A DNA stretch of 55,461 nucleotides from Zygnema cylindricum (GCA_037447655.1 JBBHKE010002943.1:1-55461); one strand, 5' to 3'. Counted from the stretch's first letter, positions 41,814 through 54,741 are shown. Numbers and translations: made by a program. Notes: generated by a model not told the origin, from the letters alone.

Positions 41814-44800
41814 TTATGAGAAATTGCATAAGATATATCGTATGATTTTTTTTTTTCCCACGGACTCCAGACCAAATTTCCACACATTTTGTTCATGAAT
41901 TGAAGCCCTTAATACGTACTTGCTTGCTCTCGCCTCCTCTGTTTGTTGTTGCTCTGATTGTTGCCATTCAAGATATTTCTTTCGATTATACTCTCTTCGT
42001 TCAACAGCACTCATATTGCTTTTGCGAAGTACACGACCAGCCTTCCCACCCAACGCCGCTTCTTGTGTCTCCCTTTCCTCCTCCTCAAACAAAGGAAAGC
42101 TGAAAAGATCTGATGACGAGCCGGTTGTATCTCGTGATTGCGAACCCTGAGAAATTAAAACATCGAACAGTAAAGGATTACAGGCAAGTGAAAGGAATAG
42201 GCAAGATAAACAACAAACTGATATTAAACCGTTTTAACAGTAAAAACTTAAACATTTTTCAGGCACTAAACTTTGTTTCCAACCATCGGATTTACTTTTA
42301 GCTCCATTGAAAAAAAATCAACAGTTGAAAATAATGTTAAAGACGTTTTAGTACGAAAAGTCTAACAATGGTAGGCAGTGTAGCTTGTTGACAGAATAAC
42401 TTATGAGAATGCAATTTACTTTATAGCTCTTAAGTAGACAAATCATTCTGGTTAGAATGTGTGCTCAACAGAAACATGCTACAGAGAAAGGATGAGTTCC
42501 AAACATTGAAATCGAAATCCAAGGTTATAGCAAGAGAGAAACCAAGAACGATTTACTGATAGAGGACACGATAAGATAACTCTTGATGCTCACTTGTTTG
42601 TACAACATCCAGAAATCAGAGTGGGAGGCAACAAAATAGGCTTAGGAGAAGGGAGATGCTTCAGAAAATTGACTGCCTGATCTTTAATTAATGAGATCCA
42701 ATGTCTACAGAAGGCAAAAGAATAACACTAGAAAAGCCACCGATTGTGCAGAAAAATTCACCGACAAGTCTGCTTAAAGTATGTTGCATTACAATACAAC
42801 AAAGGCACAAGGTATGAGGCTCAAGTGCTGCGTAATGTTGTATCTGTTGCAATATATAGAAGCAACCAGATATATTATTGTGAGAATACTAACTTTTATA
42901 TATGTCTGAATGTAAGAATAAAGTTAAATTCATGTTGTTTAAGATAGCAATATCTGCAATAGTAAGAGCAGCAGTTGTTTCGTTTCTCAATACCAGTTTT
43001 CATCGTGAAGAAGCTTTTTACTGAAAGTTAAGTTGGGACAAGAAATAAAAACATCAAAAGGATAGCAGATACACTCAAAAGCTGCAGTCTACAAGAAAGT
43101 TATTTACCATCTTCTCCATTCCTTCTCTTCTACTATCAGAATCTCGAGCGCCCGCCTTCCATCTCGCAGCTCTCTTCTCCTTCGTAACATCCTGGCCTCC
43201 CAAGCTAGTGCTTGCTTGATTCAATTCTAAGGCACCTCCAACTTCAACATTTTCTCTACCAGATACTTCTGCTATTGCTGCTCTCAAAGCTTCCGGTACA
43301 CCGTCTGCTTGCGTCCCCCAAATAAGGTCCTGATCGGACGACAATATGTCGACTTTAGGAGGTAATCGCCTCCTGCCTTTCTCGCCTTCCTCGTCAAAGA
43401 CCAGCTGTGAATTTGCCTCGTGTTTCTTCTTCATCAGTTGCTTTAGGGTTGGGTGATTAGGAAAGTCCTCCAGCAAGCTGCTCATGATAAATGCAGCAAA
43501 TACTAGACTATATTAGCTTTTGCTCCACGTTTCTATTTTATGAAAAGCATCTCTACTCACATAGGTGGATCCACATTATACTATACATTGAGGACAAGAT
43601 AGTAAGTTTTATTAGAATGGGCCTCCATATGCCTCAACAAAAAACAGTGTTCAAAATCAGACTCCCTAGGATTTAGCGCGCCCTGAAAACATACTGAGGC
43701 CGAAATACTCGCAAACATTTCCAAGCTTCAATGAATTATCTACCACTGTCAACTACAATGATGTGCATACATTAACACAGGTATCCTATGGGCATTGCTT
43801 ACATGTCAATCGACTCTCTGTATGAGGCAAGAGTCCCTTAGAGGTACACTGTATATTGTTATTAGCTTCAATGACACTACATCGGTGCACCTAAATTTTA
43901 CACCTCGAACCTGAAACACTGTCAGTGACATTCATTGTTTCTTTCCTTAACATTAATCCTTTGAAAGTTTCAGAACCAGCCACGTCATTTGGAACTGATT
44001 TAGAATTAATAACATTAAAACAAACCCTGCGCTAATAATTCCTTGGCGCTAATAACGATACACTGTAGCATATAGTGCTAAAGCATAGTTAAAGTTGTCT
44101 ATGGTCCACACCTTAAGCTCCAACTGGATGGACCAGAAAAAGAAATATTAACACTAAATCAGTCCTCAAACTAATTATTTCTTAACGCTAATAACGATTC
44201 ACGGTGTACTTTGCACCTGTAGGAATGCCAACGTTTCACGTACCATAACATCACATCAATTGAACCAGCAAAAAATGCAGCCACTTCAGTACAAATTTAA
44301 TTAAATATTCTCTGGTGGAGATGCAGAAAGTAAGAATGCCCATATTTAACTTTATTGGGTCATTTCACTTCAACTTAAATTCTGGTGTTGGTACAGTATT
44401 CTGGTGTTGTTCAAAAGTTAGAATGTTATCCGAAATCAGTTAAACGCAGCAAGAGAGAATTTTTATCAACAATTCAAAAATAAAATAACCAATAAGACGC
44501 TATACTCTTTCTATTTTTAAGTGCTTTAAAAGGGGGAGAAAAATAATAACAAATGTGAACCACAAAGTGCTTCATAAAAACCACGTGAAATACTTTTGCC
44601 TTCAACCTAATCTTAATGTTAAACAATCAGATGTAGTGCATTTTTCTTGTTTTGATTGAATTTTCGAGATAAAAGGCATGCATATGTTTTTTTACGTTTT
44701 AGAAACAAATGAAAGAGCCAAAGGTTGAGCATACAAACCGAGTTGTCTGCTAATAGTATTATGCATTGTTCATGACAAAAGCAATTGTTTTGACATTTTA

Positions 44801-46997
44801 TAGCCAATCAAGAAAGGTTAATGCAAAAGTTCAGCAACGAAATTACAAAAGTAATGTCCCCGAATTCTTCCTAAAAAAGAAGATACTACGTGAAAATTAT
44901 TTGCCCACAAGAACATGAATGTAAGCTTTGCAGTTTCAATCATTTGGAAAGTAAGAGTTGCTCACAAATACAAACTTAAAACAAGAGTCTTAAACCTTAC
45001 ATGATTTGCACCATTTAGTTTGCAGGTTAATAAAGTAAAAAAAGACACTTTGTTAGTGAATGTAAAGTAATTAAGCTCCTTATTAACTAAAAAGAACTAG
45101 AATAACATACTTTACATGAAAACAATGTGCTCCTCACGTGTTTTTATTCCTGTCCCAAGATTGAACAATGAACAACCTTATTGACACTTTGTTTTTACTA
45201 CAGTGTCTTCCATATTATAAGTACTATACAATAGACAGTTAAAATGTACAAAAATCTGTATATTGTTGCGTTCAAGATCAAAGAAACTTCACCCATGGTG
45301 GTGAAAGTCGCCGGGCAAGAAATCAATATTGGATAGGGTGATCCTGTTTCAACCTCATGGTAAAACGTTGGTAACTATTATGGAACTCCATCAATTATGC
45401 AATAAGGGTGTTTGCTAGTTCTAATACATGAATCTCCATGTCTGAAAGACATCAAACTGCCCTAGTATCCTGATTCTGCAGCAAGTACATGCACCAAAAT
45501 TTGAACCACTGGTAATGATTGATGACGAGCATGGCAATTGAGGACAAGTGCTGGGAATTTCCGTCTTTAATTACAAAAATTCATATGAATTTTGTATGAT
45601 AGCAAGTTTTGTTCCCTTTGTCAAACAGTTTTCCAAGGACTTAAGAAACTTGAAGGATCCTGAAGCCACTTACATATGTACAAGCTCGCCAGCTATGGGG
45701 CTTTCTTCAAGTTGCAGTAGTTGATTGTAAAGACGAGACTCAACATCCCAGTTGCCTATGGTGGCTCCAGCAAAAGCCATGCCTGAGGATAAAAATTACA
45801 CCATGTCAACTGAAAATTCAACTGACTGGTTTCCTAAATAATCAGCAGATAAATGTAGCATAAGGATGAATATAAATCTAATCATGGCCACAACTAAGCC
45901 AGGTTAACAGAGATGTAGCTGGCCAGATACCGCTGATAGAGAAAAACGCGCTGTAAAAAAACTAGTAACTTGTAAAGCTTCCCTGAACTTACTGTCAACC
46001 AACATGTAACGCAAACTATATGCTTTCCAGGCTCAAACATGCCGAATTGCAACAACTAATCACATACTGCAAGAAGACATGACGAGCAAAGATACAACAA
46101 TGCTCACTTTCAGCTTAAAAAGAGGTAGGAAGAAATTAGCAATTTTATTAGCGTGTTTTGAGGCGTGAAGCAGCATCGATTATATGACTCACCTGTCGAC
46201 ATGAGCATTCGAGGAAGTGTCTTGTAACGTGATAACACTGTGAATGCAACCCATGAAAAGCTGTTAAGACCCGCTTGAAAATTCCAATAACTAATGAGTG
46301 AGTTGTTTTCCCTCTACAGGAGACGTTTATTCTGATTTTAGATGTTGACGAGCGAAAAATCACAGAAATATACACTTTTAATTATTGTATGCCAGGACAA
46401 CAAATAAATTTTAAGAATGTGATCAGCAAAAGACCATACCGACAAAAGAAGTTGTGAAGCCAATTAAGGCTCCTTCCACAAAATGCAGACGCACTTGGTT
46501 GTTGAAATTGATGAACACCATCATCTCCTCCTTAGTTAATGTGTACTGCAAAAGTACCCAGAAAATACATTCAATTCAAAACAGACCCTTTACTGGCAGC
46601 TTAGCCGACTTGAACAAAAAACACAATCAGACAATGAGATGCATAAATACTTGATAAAAAAAAGAAAGCACAGCAGGCAATTTTTCTGAAAAGTCTAATT
46701 TGGAATCAAGGATTTTAGGTGTCGATAAAACATCACACAAATCTGGAAAATTGAAAACATAATAATTGGCACTGAAAATTTGAAAACCGAAAACTGAGTG
46801 ATGGGCATGATAGTTCCCAAAAAAAGCAGTCAGACACGGAAATTAAAAACTAAATTTAACCATTAGCAAACGCCATGAATCGTTTCCCTGCTGCCGTTCT
46901 GAAAGAGTCTTCATAGTAAGCATGAACATACTTTAGTTTCTTTTATTCGCCTGACGAGCTGAGTGGCGGGAGATATCGCTGTATCTTTACCCATCAT
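41814..46997 (-). CDS. unrecognised plant protein, 355 residues, six exons
   Basis: Exons on the minus strand: 46997-46932, 46545-46440, 46273-46193, 45782-45674, 43480-43108, 42146-41814. All junctions are GT-AG and the phases (0,1,1,2,0) fit. The protein starts MMGKDTAISPATQLVRRIKE, continues with YTLTKEEMMVFINFNNQVRL, then a hydrophobic stretch ~46-75 (EGALIGFTTSFVAG, SFSWVAFTVLSRYK) and a shorter Gly/Ala segment ~82-92 (STGMAFAGATIG). The rest is charged: ISLLEDFPNHPTLKQLMKKK, DEEGEKGRRR, and a final helix-like part rich in E, R, Q (SAVERREYNRKKYLEWQQSE). The hairpin region faintly recalls OCIA-domain proteins, but this is weak. The start is the first ATG; a second is adjacent. I do not know its function. 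Confidence 0.75.
43845..44067. mobile_element. 223 bp intronic TIR element
   Basis: Left end TACACTGTATATTGTTATTA and right end GCGCTAATAACGATACACTG are imperfect inverted repeats. The interior (AACCAGCCACGTCATTTGG, AATTAATAACATTAAAAC) matches 49600-49645. It lies in the last intron of the minus-strand gene. Confidence 0.6.
44145..44209. mobile_element. partial copy of the intronic TIR element
   Basis: ACTAATTATTTCTTAACGCT followed by AATAACGATTCACGGTG gives the right terminal repeat only. Confidence 0.5.
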
Positions 46998-47192
46998 GAA
47001 TAAGGAGTTATCCAATAATGTGAGTTTTATACGGCATAGTATTATCAGTACTTTCGATTCCTCGATGATAAGAAGGAAAACCACATGGTTGCCCAATAGT
47101 TGCAAACAACGGCGACCAAATTTGCCACTTAAATTGCTGCTCAGAGCTCTTTTTTGTTCCGAATTTTCTAAGCATAACCAGAATTGTTAGCA
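46998..47192. promoter_or_regulatory. bidirectional promoter region, 195 bp
   Basis: The start codons of the minus-strand gene (46997) and the plus-strand methyltransferase gene (47193) face away from each other over 195 bp, which must hold both 5' UTRs and promoters. A CCAAT box is visible at 47010-47016 (ATCCAATAA) and another CCCAAT near 47091. I see no strong TATA box for either side. Confidence 0.5.
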
Positions 47193-50100
47193 ATGCCTTA
47201 TGGACGTATTCTGTACGAAGACGAAATGGACGATCATGTAAGACTGCCTAGAACTCTTGCGCATTTCCATGGCAGAAATAGCACTTCTGCAGAAGGGAGA
47301 GAGAGGAGAGAGAGACAGGAGAGAGAAGAAGCTCGCGATGAAAATTGCCGGCAAGAGGCAATTTTGATATCGTTCAAACCTTAGCTTTGGCGCTTCCGGG
47401 AGGAAATTTGTAAGTGAAACTTACTATCAAATCACATAAATTTCACAACCAAGCATGTTTTCATTGCTGAAAGTGAAGCAAACAAGGAAGTGCAGATAGA
47501 TGTTGCAAACTATCCAACATCATCGACATTTATTTAGTTGTAGAATGATATTGATATGACGTTCCTCTGCAATCTCTCTTCGTCTCGACCATTAGATGAG
47601 GTGATGGTCAGAAACGCGTCCTGTATGTTTGGCAGATTTTCAATGGCTTTTCGATATGCTCCTACAGCCTTTGCCTGTCCAACAATGTGGTCATGGCCAG
47701 GCAGAAGGACGGCCATTGTCAAATTCAGTCAGTTTGGAGAAGATATATGTTGCCAATGTAGAACAGTAATGCATAATGTTTCAATCTCATCTTCAACAAG
47801 GTCGAATCAAAAGCTGGCATGCTCTTTCCGTATAAGTTATAACGTGGCTGGTATTGCAAGCATATTAAAGACTACGAGGGCTATTTGCACAGCCAGATCC
47901 AAGCTCTCAGCTTGTAGGAGTATTGAAGCAAAGGCTGCAAGCAAAGGCAATTTGCAGGTTGAGGAGGAAAGAGAAGGTATTTTGCAGGTTGATGAGGAGG
48001 CAGACATTGAGGAGCTAGACGATGATGGAGGCTGGGCACCTGCACTGATGCTGGCAGAGGTCAGCGGCTGATTTACCAAACCTATGAAGGTGCTTGGTAT
48101 GCTTAATGCAGAGCCTTTGAAGCTGTATTGGTTACCTGAAGTAATGACACCATTTTGCGATTTTTTATTGCGTTCTCCTCAAGTGCCTTGGCTGGAATGG
48201 ATGGATGACGACAACTGAAATGTAGCAAATGAGCAGATGTCCTTTTTTTAATACTGGACGTGGTCTGCAAACTTGGTCTATATGGTATTTGAAGGTTGTT
48301 AAATTACAGAAAAGGAAGCAAATATAGGTGAAAACATCAAAATGTGACAGACGCCCTGAATGCTGTTTTCTTAACTTTTTACGGCGTGTGATGTATCTTT
48401 GTGATCTATGTGTCACTGTTCTTTTATCCATTAATGTAGCTCCTTCTTTTTTCCAACCCAAAAATCTTAAATTTGTCTCGTAATGATGACTCATGCAGAT
48501 GAACTATGAGTTTGATGCCTAATAAATCATTGAGCATACCATAAATATTGCTTTGGACCTGGTATCTATTTTGTCTAAAATTGACTGCTCTGCATGGATT
48601 TTCTATTGTTTGAATAGTTGAATATCATCTTTATTACAGGTTGAACTTCCTTTGCTGGGTACGACTAGATAACTTTTTTATGATGTCTAGTTGAGGTATA
48701 CTGCTGTGTTTGCCATTTGTTATGGTCATTCAAATGAAACCAAAAAGATGAAATGTCTAGTCTGTTATTTTTGCCGACGTAGTGGTAGTTGTCTCACATT
48801 TGTCCAGTTTATGGATTGCTTCTTTTCAATTTTATGAACAGCAAAGGATTGGTTGTGTTTTTCTAGTTACAGGTTAAATGTTGATTTCGAGTTAGCAACG
48901 ATCACAAAACTAGTGCAATGGATAAATTAATTGTGACACTTCTATAAGATTTTGTACATACATTATGATTTAATATACTAGTTATTCAAAAATATGCATC
49001 ACGGAGTCTAACATGTCTAACAAAGTGCGCATCTGTTATGACGAACAAATAAAAGCTGACGACCAAATAGTATGTCTTCAAAAGTTCAATCTCAACACAT
49101 ACTTATACAGTTATTTGTCAATAATCGCAAAGTTAGATTGATAAAATCCACAATTACAATTGTTCCAAAAATTACACTTGAAAATGGTTTTTGAAAATGT
49201 TACAACTTGAAGACTAATGGTTAGTTTCTTCAATTTTGAAGAAGATCATGTAAAGTACTGTTGTAGAGAACTTGTGTGTGTGGGTCCTTTTTAGTTACTT
49301 TAGTTTTGCTGACCTGGGCAAATTTTGTAGAATTTATTTTGTTATGACACAATGAGGTTGAGACAGGGTGTTTATTGGATATTTAGCTAGATAATTACTT
49401 AAAGTTTAATATTTGTGGTGTTGCACTGTTAATGGTGCCATTTGTGCTGTATTTCCATCTACAATCAAAGTTCATTACACAGTGAATCGTTATTAGCATT
49501 AATGACACTCATGGGCGCCGGTTTTCTTTGCCCTCTGACCACAAATTAGCATTACTAACACTAACTGTTTTTTTCTTAACGCTGATTCTTTAAACGGTTC
49601 AAAACCAGCCACGTCATTAGGAACTGAATTTAAACTAATAACTCTTATACAAACACCACGCTAATAATTTCTTTAATAGCGATTCACGATGTAGAGCTGC
49701 CGAAGATACTTGGAACCAATGTGGTAATGAAATATGTTGTTATTTTGTAGCTTTCTGAATCTGGCCGCACGAGCCTAACACTGTTTTTACACTTATGTGG
49801 ACATTTCCAGGTAGCAGTCGGTGGTCGACATCTCAAGATTGTTCAACCGAATGATGTCGATGAGGTCATTGACATGTACATCAAACAAAGTACTTTCCTT
49901 TTAACCATTCTCAGTTGTAGACATGCGCTTTTTGCTGCAGTTTCTCCGGCCCTCGCGTTGTTATTACAACAGTTCACAATTTTTTTCTACGATGGTTGTC
50001 TTTACTTGTTTCTCTCATTTGATTGCTGGGTTATGTCATGATGTGCTTTAATGTTAGTGTTGATTGCTGATGGATTTGGGAAAACTTGTAACCAACGTTT

Positions 50101-53024
50101 TCTTTATGCCTGAACTGAAGGTCTGCTTGTTGAATGGGTGGATTGTTATCAGTCTCACAGATTTTGGGGAAGAAGAAAGGAAAAAAAGGCAATCAATAAG
50201 AAAATTGAGTAGTCTTGTATATGTGGCAGTTGCTGTTTTTTTTTATCATTTATTTGTAAGCCACTTTGAGAATCTCCCAAGTTCCAGATGTTAATTTTCT
50301 GTTTGATAATAATGCGATTATTTGAGAAGTGTTTTTGACTCGATTTCGACTTTCTGGTGTGATGGCTGGTCTTGTAGATCGTCTTGATCGAGATCCCTAT
50401 TGGGCACGCTTGTGGCCATCAGCCATAGCCATGTCAGAGGAGGTGAGGGAGAGGAAATAACCTACTACGGTCATTTGCAGTGTGAACACTTATGTTGCGG
50501 TGTTTAGGAGTAATCGGTTGATGTCTGAACCATAGTTCGATTCTGCGAAAACAATTGGAAATGCTACATGTGATTTCCCCAAACAAATGTGTTGAACATG
50601 GTTTATTCCTGTTTAAATCGTGTATCGTACAGGAAGACCACGTATAGCGTTTCCAATTGTTTTTGCACATTTGATGATTTGGACAGGAGACTTGACAGGT
50701 AGACGTTGTAGTGTTCTGCATATGTTTCAGGTTTTGGCTTGTGCATTGTAAAATTATGAATACATTTGCCTTCTTTTAATATGGTGGTCTGTTCTACGAG
50801 TTTCTTGCCAAGAGAAAGAGTATAAACTGATTGGTAACTCAAATCGAATCGAGTTGATGGATTTTCGGATGTGCTTTGAAAAATTATTATTTGACAGCAA
50901 GGTCACACCCGCATTAGAGAACCTACGAATGTTTCATACTCAAAGGAGCAGAAAAAAGTATAGACAGTATAAAGTCAATATCCAGTGTGTGGGACGATTG
51001 TGTATTGGAAAGTGAACCTTTGTATAACTTATGTAAGGGAAAACAAGGAAAAAAAGCTTTGCATTCCATCCCTCTGCAGATTCTATGCTAGAGGTTCTTG
51101 AGAGATGGATGCAAGTTTGCATTTGAGGTTTGTTTATGAAGTTTTTTTTTTTTATGTCGTAATTATCTGCAAAACAGTTTGCAGATCCTTGCTAATCCGG
51201 GATTGGTTGCTGGGCGTCGTGTGTGCGATCTTGGAGCTGGCCTCGGTGAGTTACATAACATTATTACATAACACATATTTATTGTTATTTATTCAATTTT
51301 TACATTATAATATTACAGCATAATTCAGGGCCCTGACCGAGAAACCTCATTGAAAGGGCATATGAGAATCATGGGTTGGGAACCCGCAACCTTTTTTGTT
51401 GGTTCCTGAAGTTGACAGAGAAATCCAGCAATGCCTAATGGTCGAAGTTGGAAGAAAAGCTTTTTTCAAATGTCAGAAGTTATTGTGGGAAAACACGTTT
51501 TCCGAAACATAAGGCCAAAAAGGGATGCAGCAACTGCCATTTGTTGGATAAAATGTGTAAGGAAAATGTGTGCGATTTTGTTTAGTTTTAATTCCTGATC
51601 ATTTGTAATGTTTGCCGCAATCAAGACTTTTACCAAAATCCAGGCAAAATCTAAACCTACACTTACTAGTTATCACAATATTATACATGACAGCATATTG
51701 CCCATAGGTAATGATGATATGTTCGGATGCCTTTTATCAATGTCCCTTACAATATGGTTACCGGTTAGAGGCAGAGTTCTCTCCTGCAAAAAGGTGGATA
51801 TGTTTTTTGTGGTTATAGCCCGAATTATTCATGTATGTATGTAAATATTGTATGTGGTTAGCTAATATGCGCATAATCAACAGTTGAATACATGTAGAAT
51901 ACAAACAAACCGCATTCTGTGTTTCCATAACTTTTCACACATAAATGGTTGGAGGCCTTCGATGTACATCACTCCATTTGGTTCCTCATCAGAGCCCTTT
52001 ATCTCCTCTATATCCACCTCGGTGGAACCTTATGCTGTTGCTATAAAGGGAGTCTGCTTAAGGCATGGGAGGAACTCTTGCAATTAAGTAACCCCGATAA
52101 AACCAAATGTTTTGTGCTGTGCCAAATGAAATATATTGGGTGGTTGACGGGTGTTACTTGCCATTTTTTTTCTTTTTGTTTTATTGCAGGCCTTCCAGCT
52201 TTGGCGGCCTTATTGGCTGGGGCAAAAGAGGTAATTTGCTTTTGAATCACCAAATAGTCCATGAGTGAATAGGAGTAATCCCGTGGTTACAATTAGAATA
52301 TAAGGAAATTCACTTGTAATCCACTTCTAATTTTCTTTTCGTATGGGAATATTGTTTTTTCTATGAATTCTGCTATCAATCCTTGACATGGTGATGAAGA
52401 TCCACTCCCCTTTCTCATAAACGAATATTCCCTTTTGTTTAATGAATTCTATTATTAATCATGAGATAGTGATGCAGATCTGACACTTCTAGAAATTATT
52501 AAAAAAATGACAGCAGCTATAAACAGAAAACTGTGTTACATTTCAGCTTTGTCAATTTTTGAGCCATAGACAGGTATAAGCAATTTTTTTTATGTTCAAC
52601 CAAGGACTTTAGGCAAAGGATCAGAGAATTCAAATAAACTCAAGCTTGTCACAGTCTATCAAATTTTTAGTTTCCTGTCCGATATTTGACACTTGCTCCT
52701 TTTGTACTTGAGAATTTATTTGTCTTCACTAAGTCAAAGTGTTGGAAATAGCCTTTGTTAGATGCCGCAGGCTGCTAGCCGTAATTTAGTTTTTCTCTCT
52801 TGTGTAGCCTAGAATCTAGGATTTTGGTATTAGGCTACACTTTACTGTTTTCTGTTCGCCTCACCTGTACGAAAATCCTCCTGGACTCTGATCTATGATT
52901 CTCGTACCTGTTGGTCTCCTAGGTTGTTCTCTACTGTTGCCCCTAGGTCTTTAGCCTGTCCTCTCGAATGGCACTTGACTCTTTTCAAAGCCCCTTTTTC
53001 ACTTCCTGTACTTTTGGAAAATCT

Positions 53025-53117
<93 letters not shown>

Positions 53118-54741
53118 TTCTCCCTCTCTCCCTTCCTCCGGTGGTTCTTGTTGTGGGCAGGTGGTTTTATATGATCGAGAACCCCTGGCTTTACAATGTG
53201 CTCTTCTGTCAATGCATGCTAATATTCCTGGCCTTGTTTCAAACCTTCCCCTTTTTCTGCCTCTCAAGCCCCATCAATCAGTAGAGTCTTCTCAAGTTTT
53301 TCCTCCATCATCAACTATCTCTCCTGAATCTGCGAGTCCCTCCAGTGTCTCATCTGTCTTCCTACAAGATATCCAGCCTAGATGTCTCGCAAGCTTGGAA
53401 AAACTGCTTCCGTGGTTACCATCTTTAACAAAAGACGCAAGTTATCAAGTTGATTCTGTATCTAAGGGACTGACTTCAGAAGGAACAGATGCAAGGACTA
53501 AACAGATGGTGCTGAGTGAAATAGCAGATTGGGGAGACAAGACAATTCAAAACAAAGACTTTGACGTGGTGAGAATGCGAAAAACCTGCAACATAGCTGG
53601 TGAGAGTAGAGAGCACACAGGGCAGTGCCAGATTTGATGTTTTTGTTTGTAGGCCCTGTTGTTGGGCAGTTAACATAACGCTCGGTATTTGACGTACCAT
53701 AACAACACAGCATTTGAATGTTAAATGATTTTTTTCTAAATTGTTCAATATATGTATTAGAACGAAAAGTTCCAAGTCAAAAGAAATCCAAAGCATTTGA
53801 TACAAGTATCCAAAAATTTCGAACATGAGCAGCAATTTGATACGGAACAGAAAAATCACAAAACTATTTCGGTTCCACTTTCTGATGCAGTAAAGTACAG
53901 CAAAGCACTTTGGATGTACTTCAGTCTATTTATTTTACATGTACACATTCTTTACTGATTTTAGGTGGTATTTTATGTATATTTTAAATGTGTGTGTTTG
54001 TGCGTATATGTGCTTTATTTGTACTAAGCTTTTACTTCGAATTGTTATTTGTGATTTTTACTTCGAATTGTACATATATATACATACATATATATTATAC
54101 ATACATATATATATAGTTGAATACAGTTCGTGAAAAACTATTTGACACTAGGTTCAAATAATCGAGCAGGAGAACATAATTTTGAACCACCAACTGCGGT
54201 TCGAATACTGTATTGTTACGGGTATTCAAGAAAATTTTCACTTCATTTACAGAAGAGAATCCATAAAGAAGTTGAAATTGAAATGGTTGCAAGCTTTACC
54301 TCTAGTGAATTTCAAATTGAATGGAAGTCAACTTTGGTGACGATTCACGATATTGAAGCTTTAGAAGTTGTTTCATTGCAACAATGGTCAGTAGCAGGAA
54401 GGTGATGCTTTTGAAATGAAAGCTTTTGATGACCATGGAGGCTCCTTTTAGGCAGGAGATAAGGGAGGAGAGACTTGTTTCAACTATCTTAGAGATTGTT
54501 CAATGCTGCAATAAGAATTTGTAGAAGAAAAAGGTGAGTATGAGCACCCTGGCTGAGTTTATTTTTTTTCCGGCTGTTTTGCTTTTTTTTTTCAGTTTTC
54601 ATGCTGTCATGCAAAAGAAATGTCGTGAATTTCTTTTCCTGAGAAACAAAACAATTTGCAGGTTCTTGCGTGTGATGTTTTGTACGAATCCGCTTCAGTG
54701 GACCTCATTGCGGACCTCGTCCCTCGGTTACTAACCAAAAG
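47193..54741 (+). CDS. class I SAM-dependent methyltransferase (METTL21/METTL23-like), 3' end outside window
   Basis: Exons: 47193-47237 (least certain), 49811-49889, 50378-50442, 51185-51245, 52190-52230, 53161-53568, 54662-54741, continuing beyond. Phases 0,1,0,1,0,0 fit and all sites are GT-AG. After MPYGRILYEDEMDDH the protein reads VGGRHLKIVQPNDVDEVIDM and LDRDPYWARLWPSAIAMSEE, typical of this family. SAM motif I is VCDLGAGLGLPALAALLAGA; the post-I acid is in VVLYDREPLALQ. Motif IV is FDVVLACDVLYESASVDLIA. These enzymes methylate lysine, or in METTL23 arginine, on proteins; the substrate here cannot be told. The 408 bp exon adds a Ser/Pro-rich stretch of ~90 residues between post-I and motif IV that is longer than usual. 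Confidence 0.8.
47556..48071 (+). other. unresolved 171-codon open frame in intron 1 of the methyltransferase gene
   Basis: The plus frame ends in a strongly acidic stretch (EEEREGILQVDEEADIEELD) and, after one stop, continues in the same frame with AEPLKLYWLPEVMTPFCDFL to 48218. The opposite strand also has protein-like pieces (AVLLPGHDHIVGQAKAVGAY and LLAAFASILLQAESLDLAVQ) split by stops. It could be a nested gene, a pseudogene on either strand, or intronic chance. No family recognised. Confidence 0.25.
49477..49695. mobile_element. 219 bp intronic TIR element
   Basis: GTGAATCGTTATTAGC near the left end and AATAGCGATTCACGATG at the right form the inverted repeats. The interior is shared with the 43845-44067 copy. 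It lies in intron 1, ~115 bp before the second exon. Confidence 0.6.
53029..53118. repeat. (CT)n(CA)n compound microsatellite before an exon
   Basis: About 33 CT units followed by ~11 AC units, ending ~42 nt before the 3' splice site at 53160/53161. It may serve as an extended polypyrimidine tract. Confidence 0.9.

Noticed and set aside
47184-47384. 66-codon plus-strand frame as a stand-alone small protein
   Set aside because: Only its first 15 codons before GTAAGA fit the methyltransferase exon; the rest is purine-rich low-complexity sequence.
52893-53267. Minus-strand frame with Arg-Glu repeats
   Set aside because: It is the reverse translation of the (CT)n tract; the plus strand holds a splice-consistent exon.
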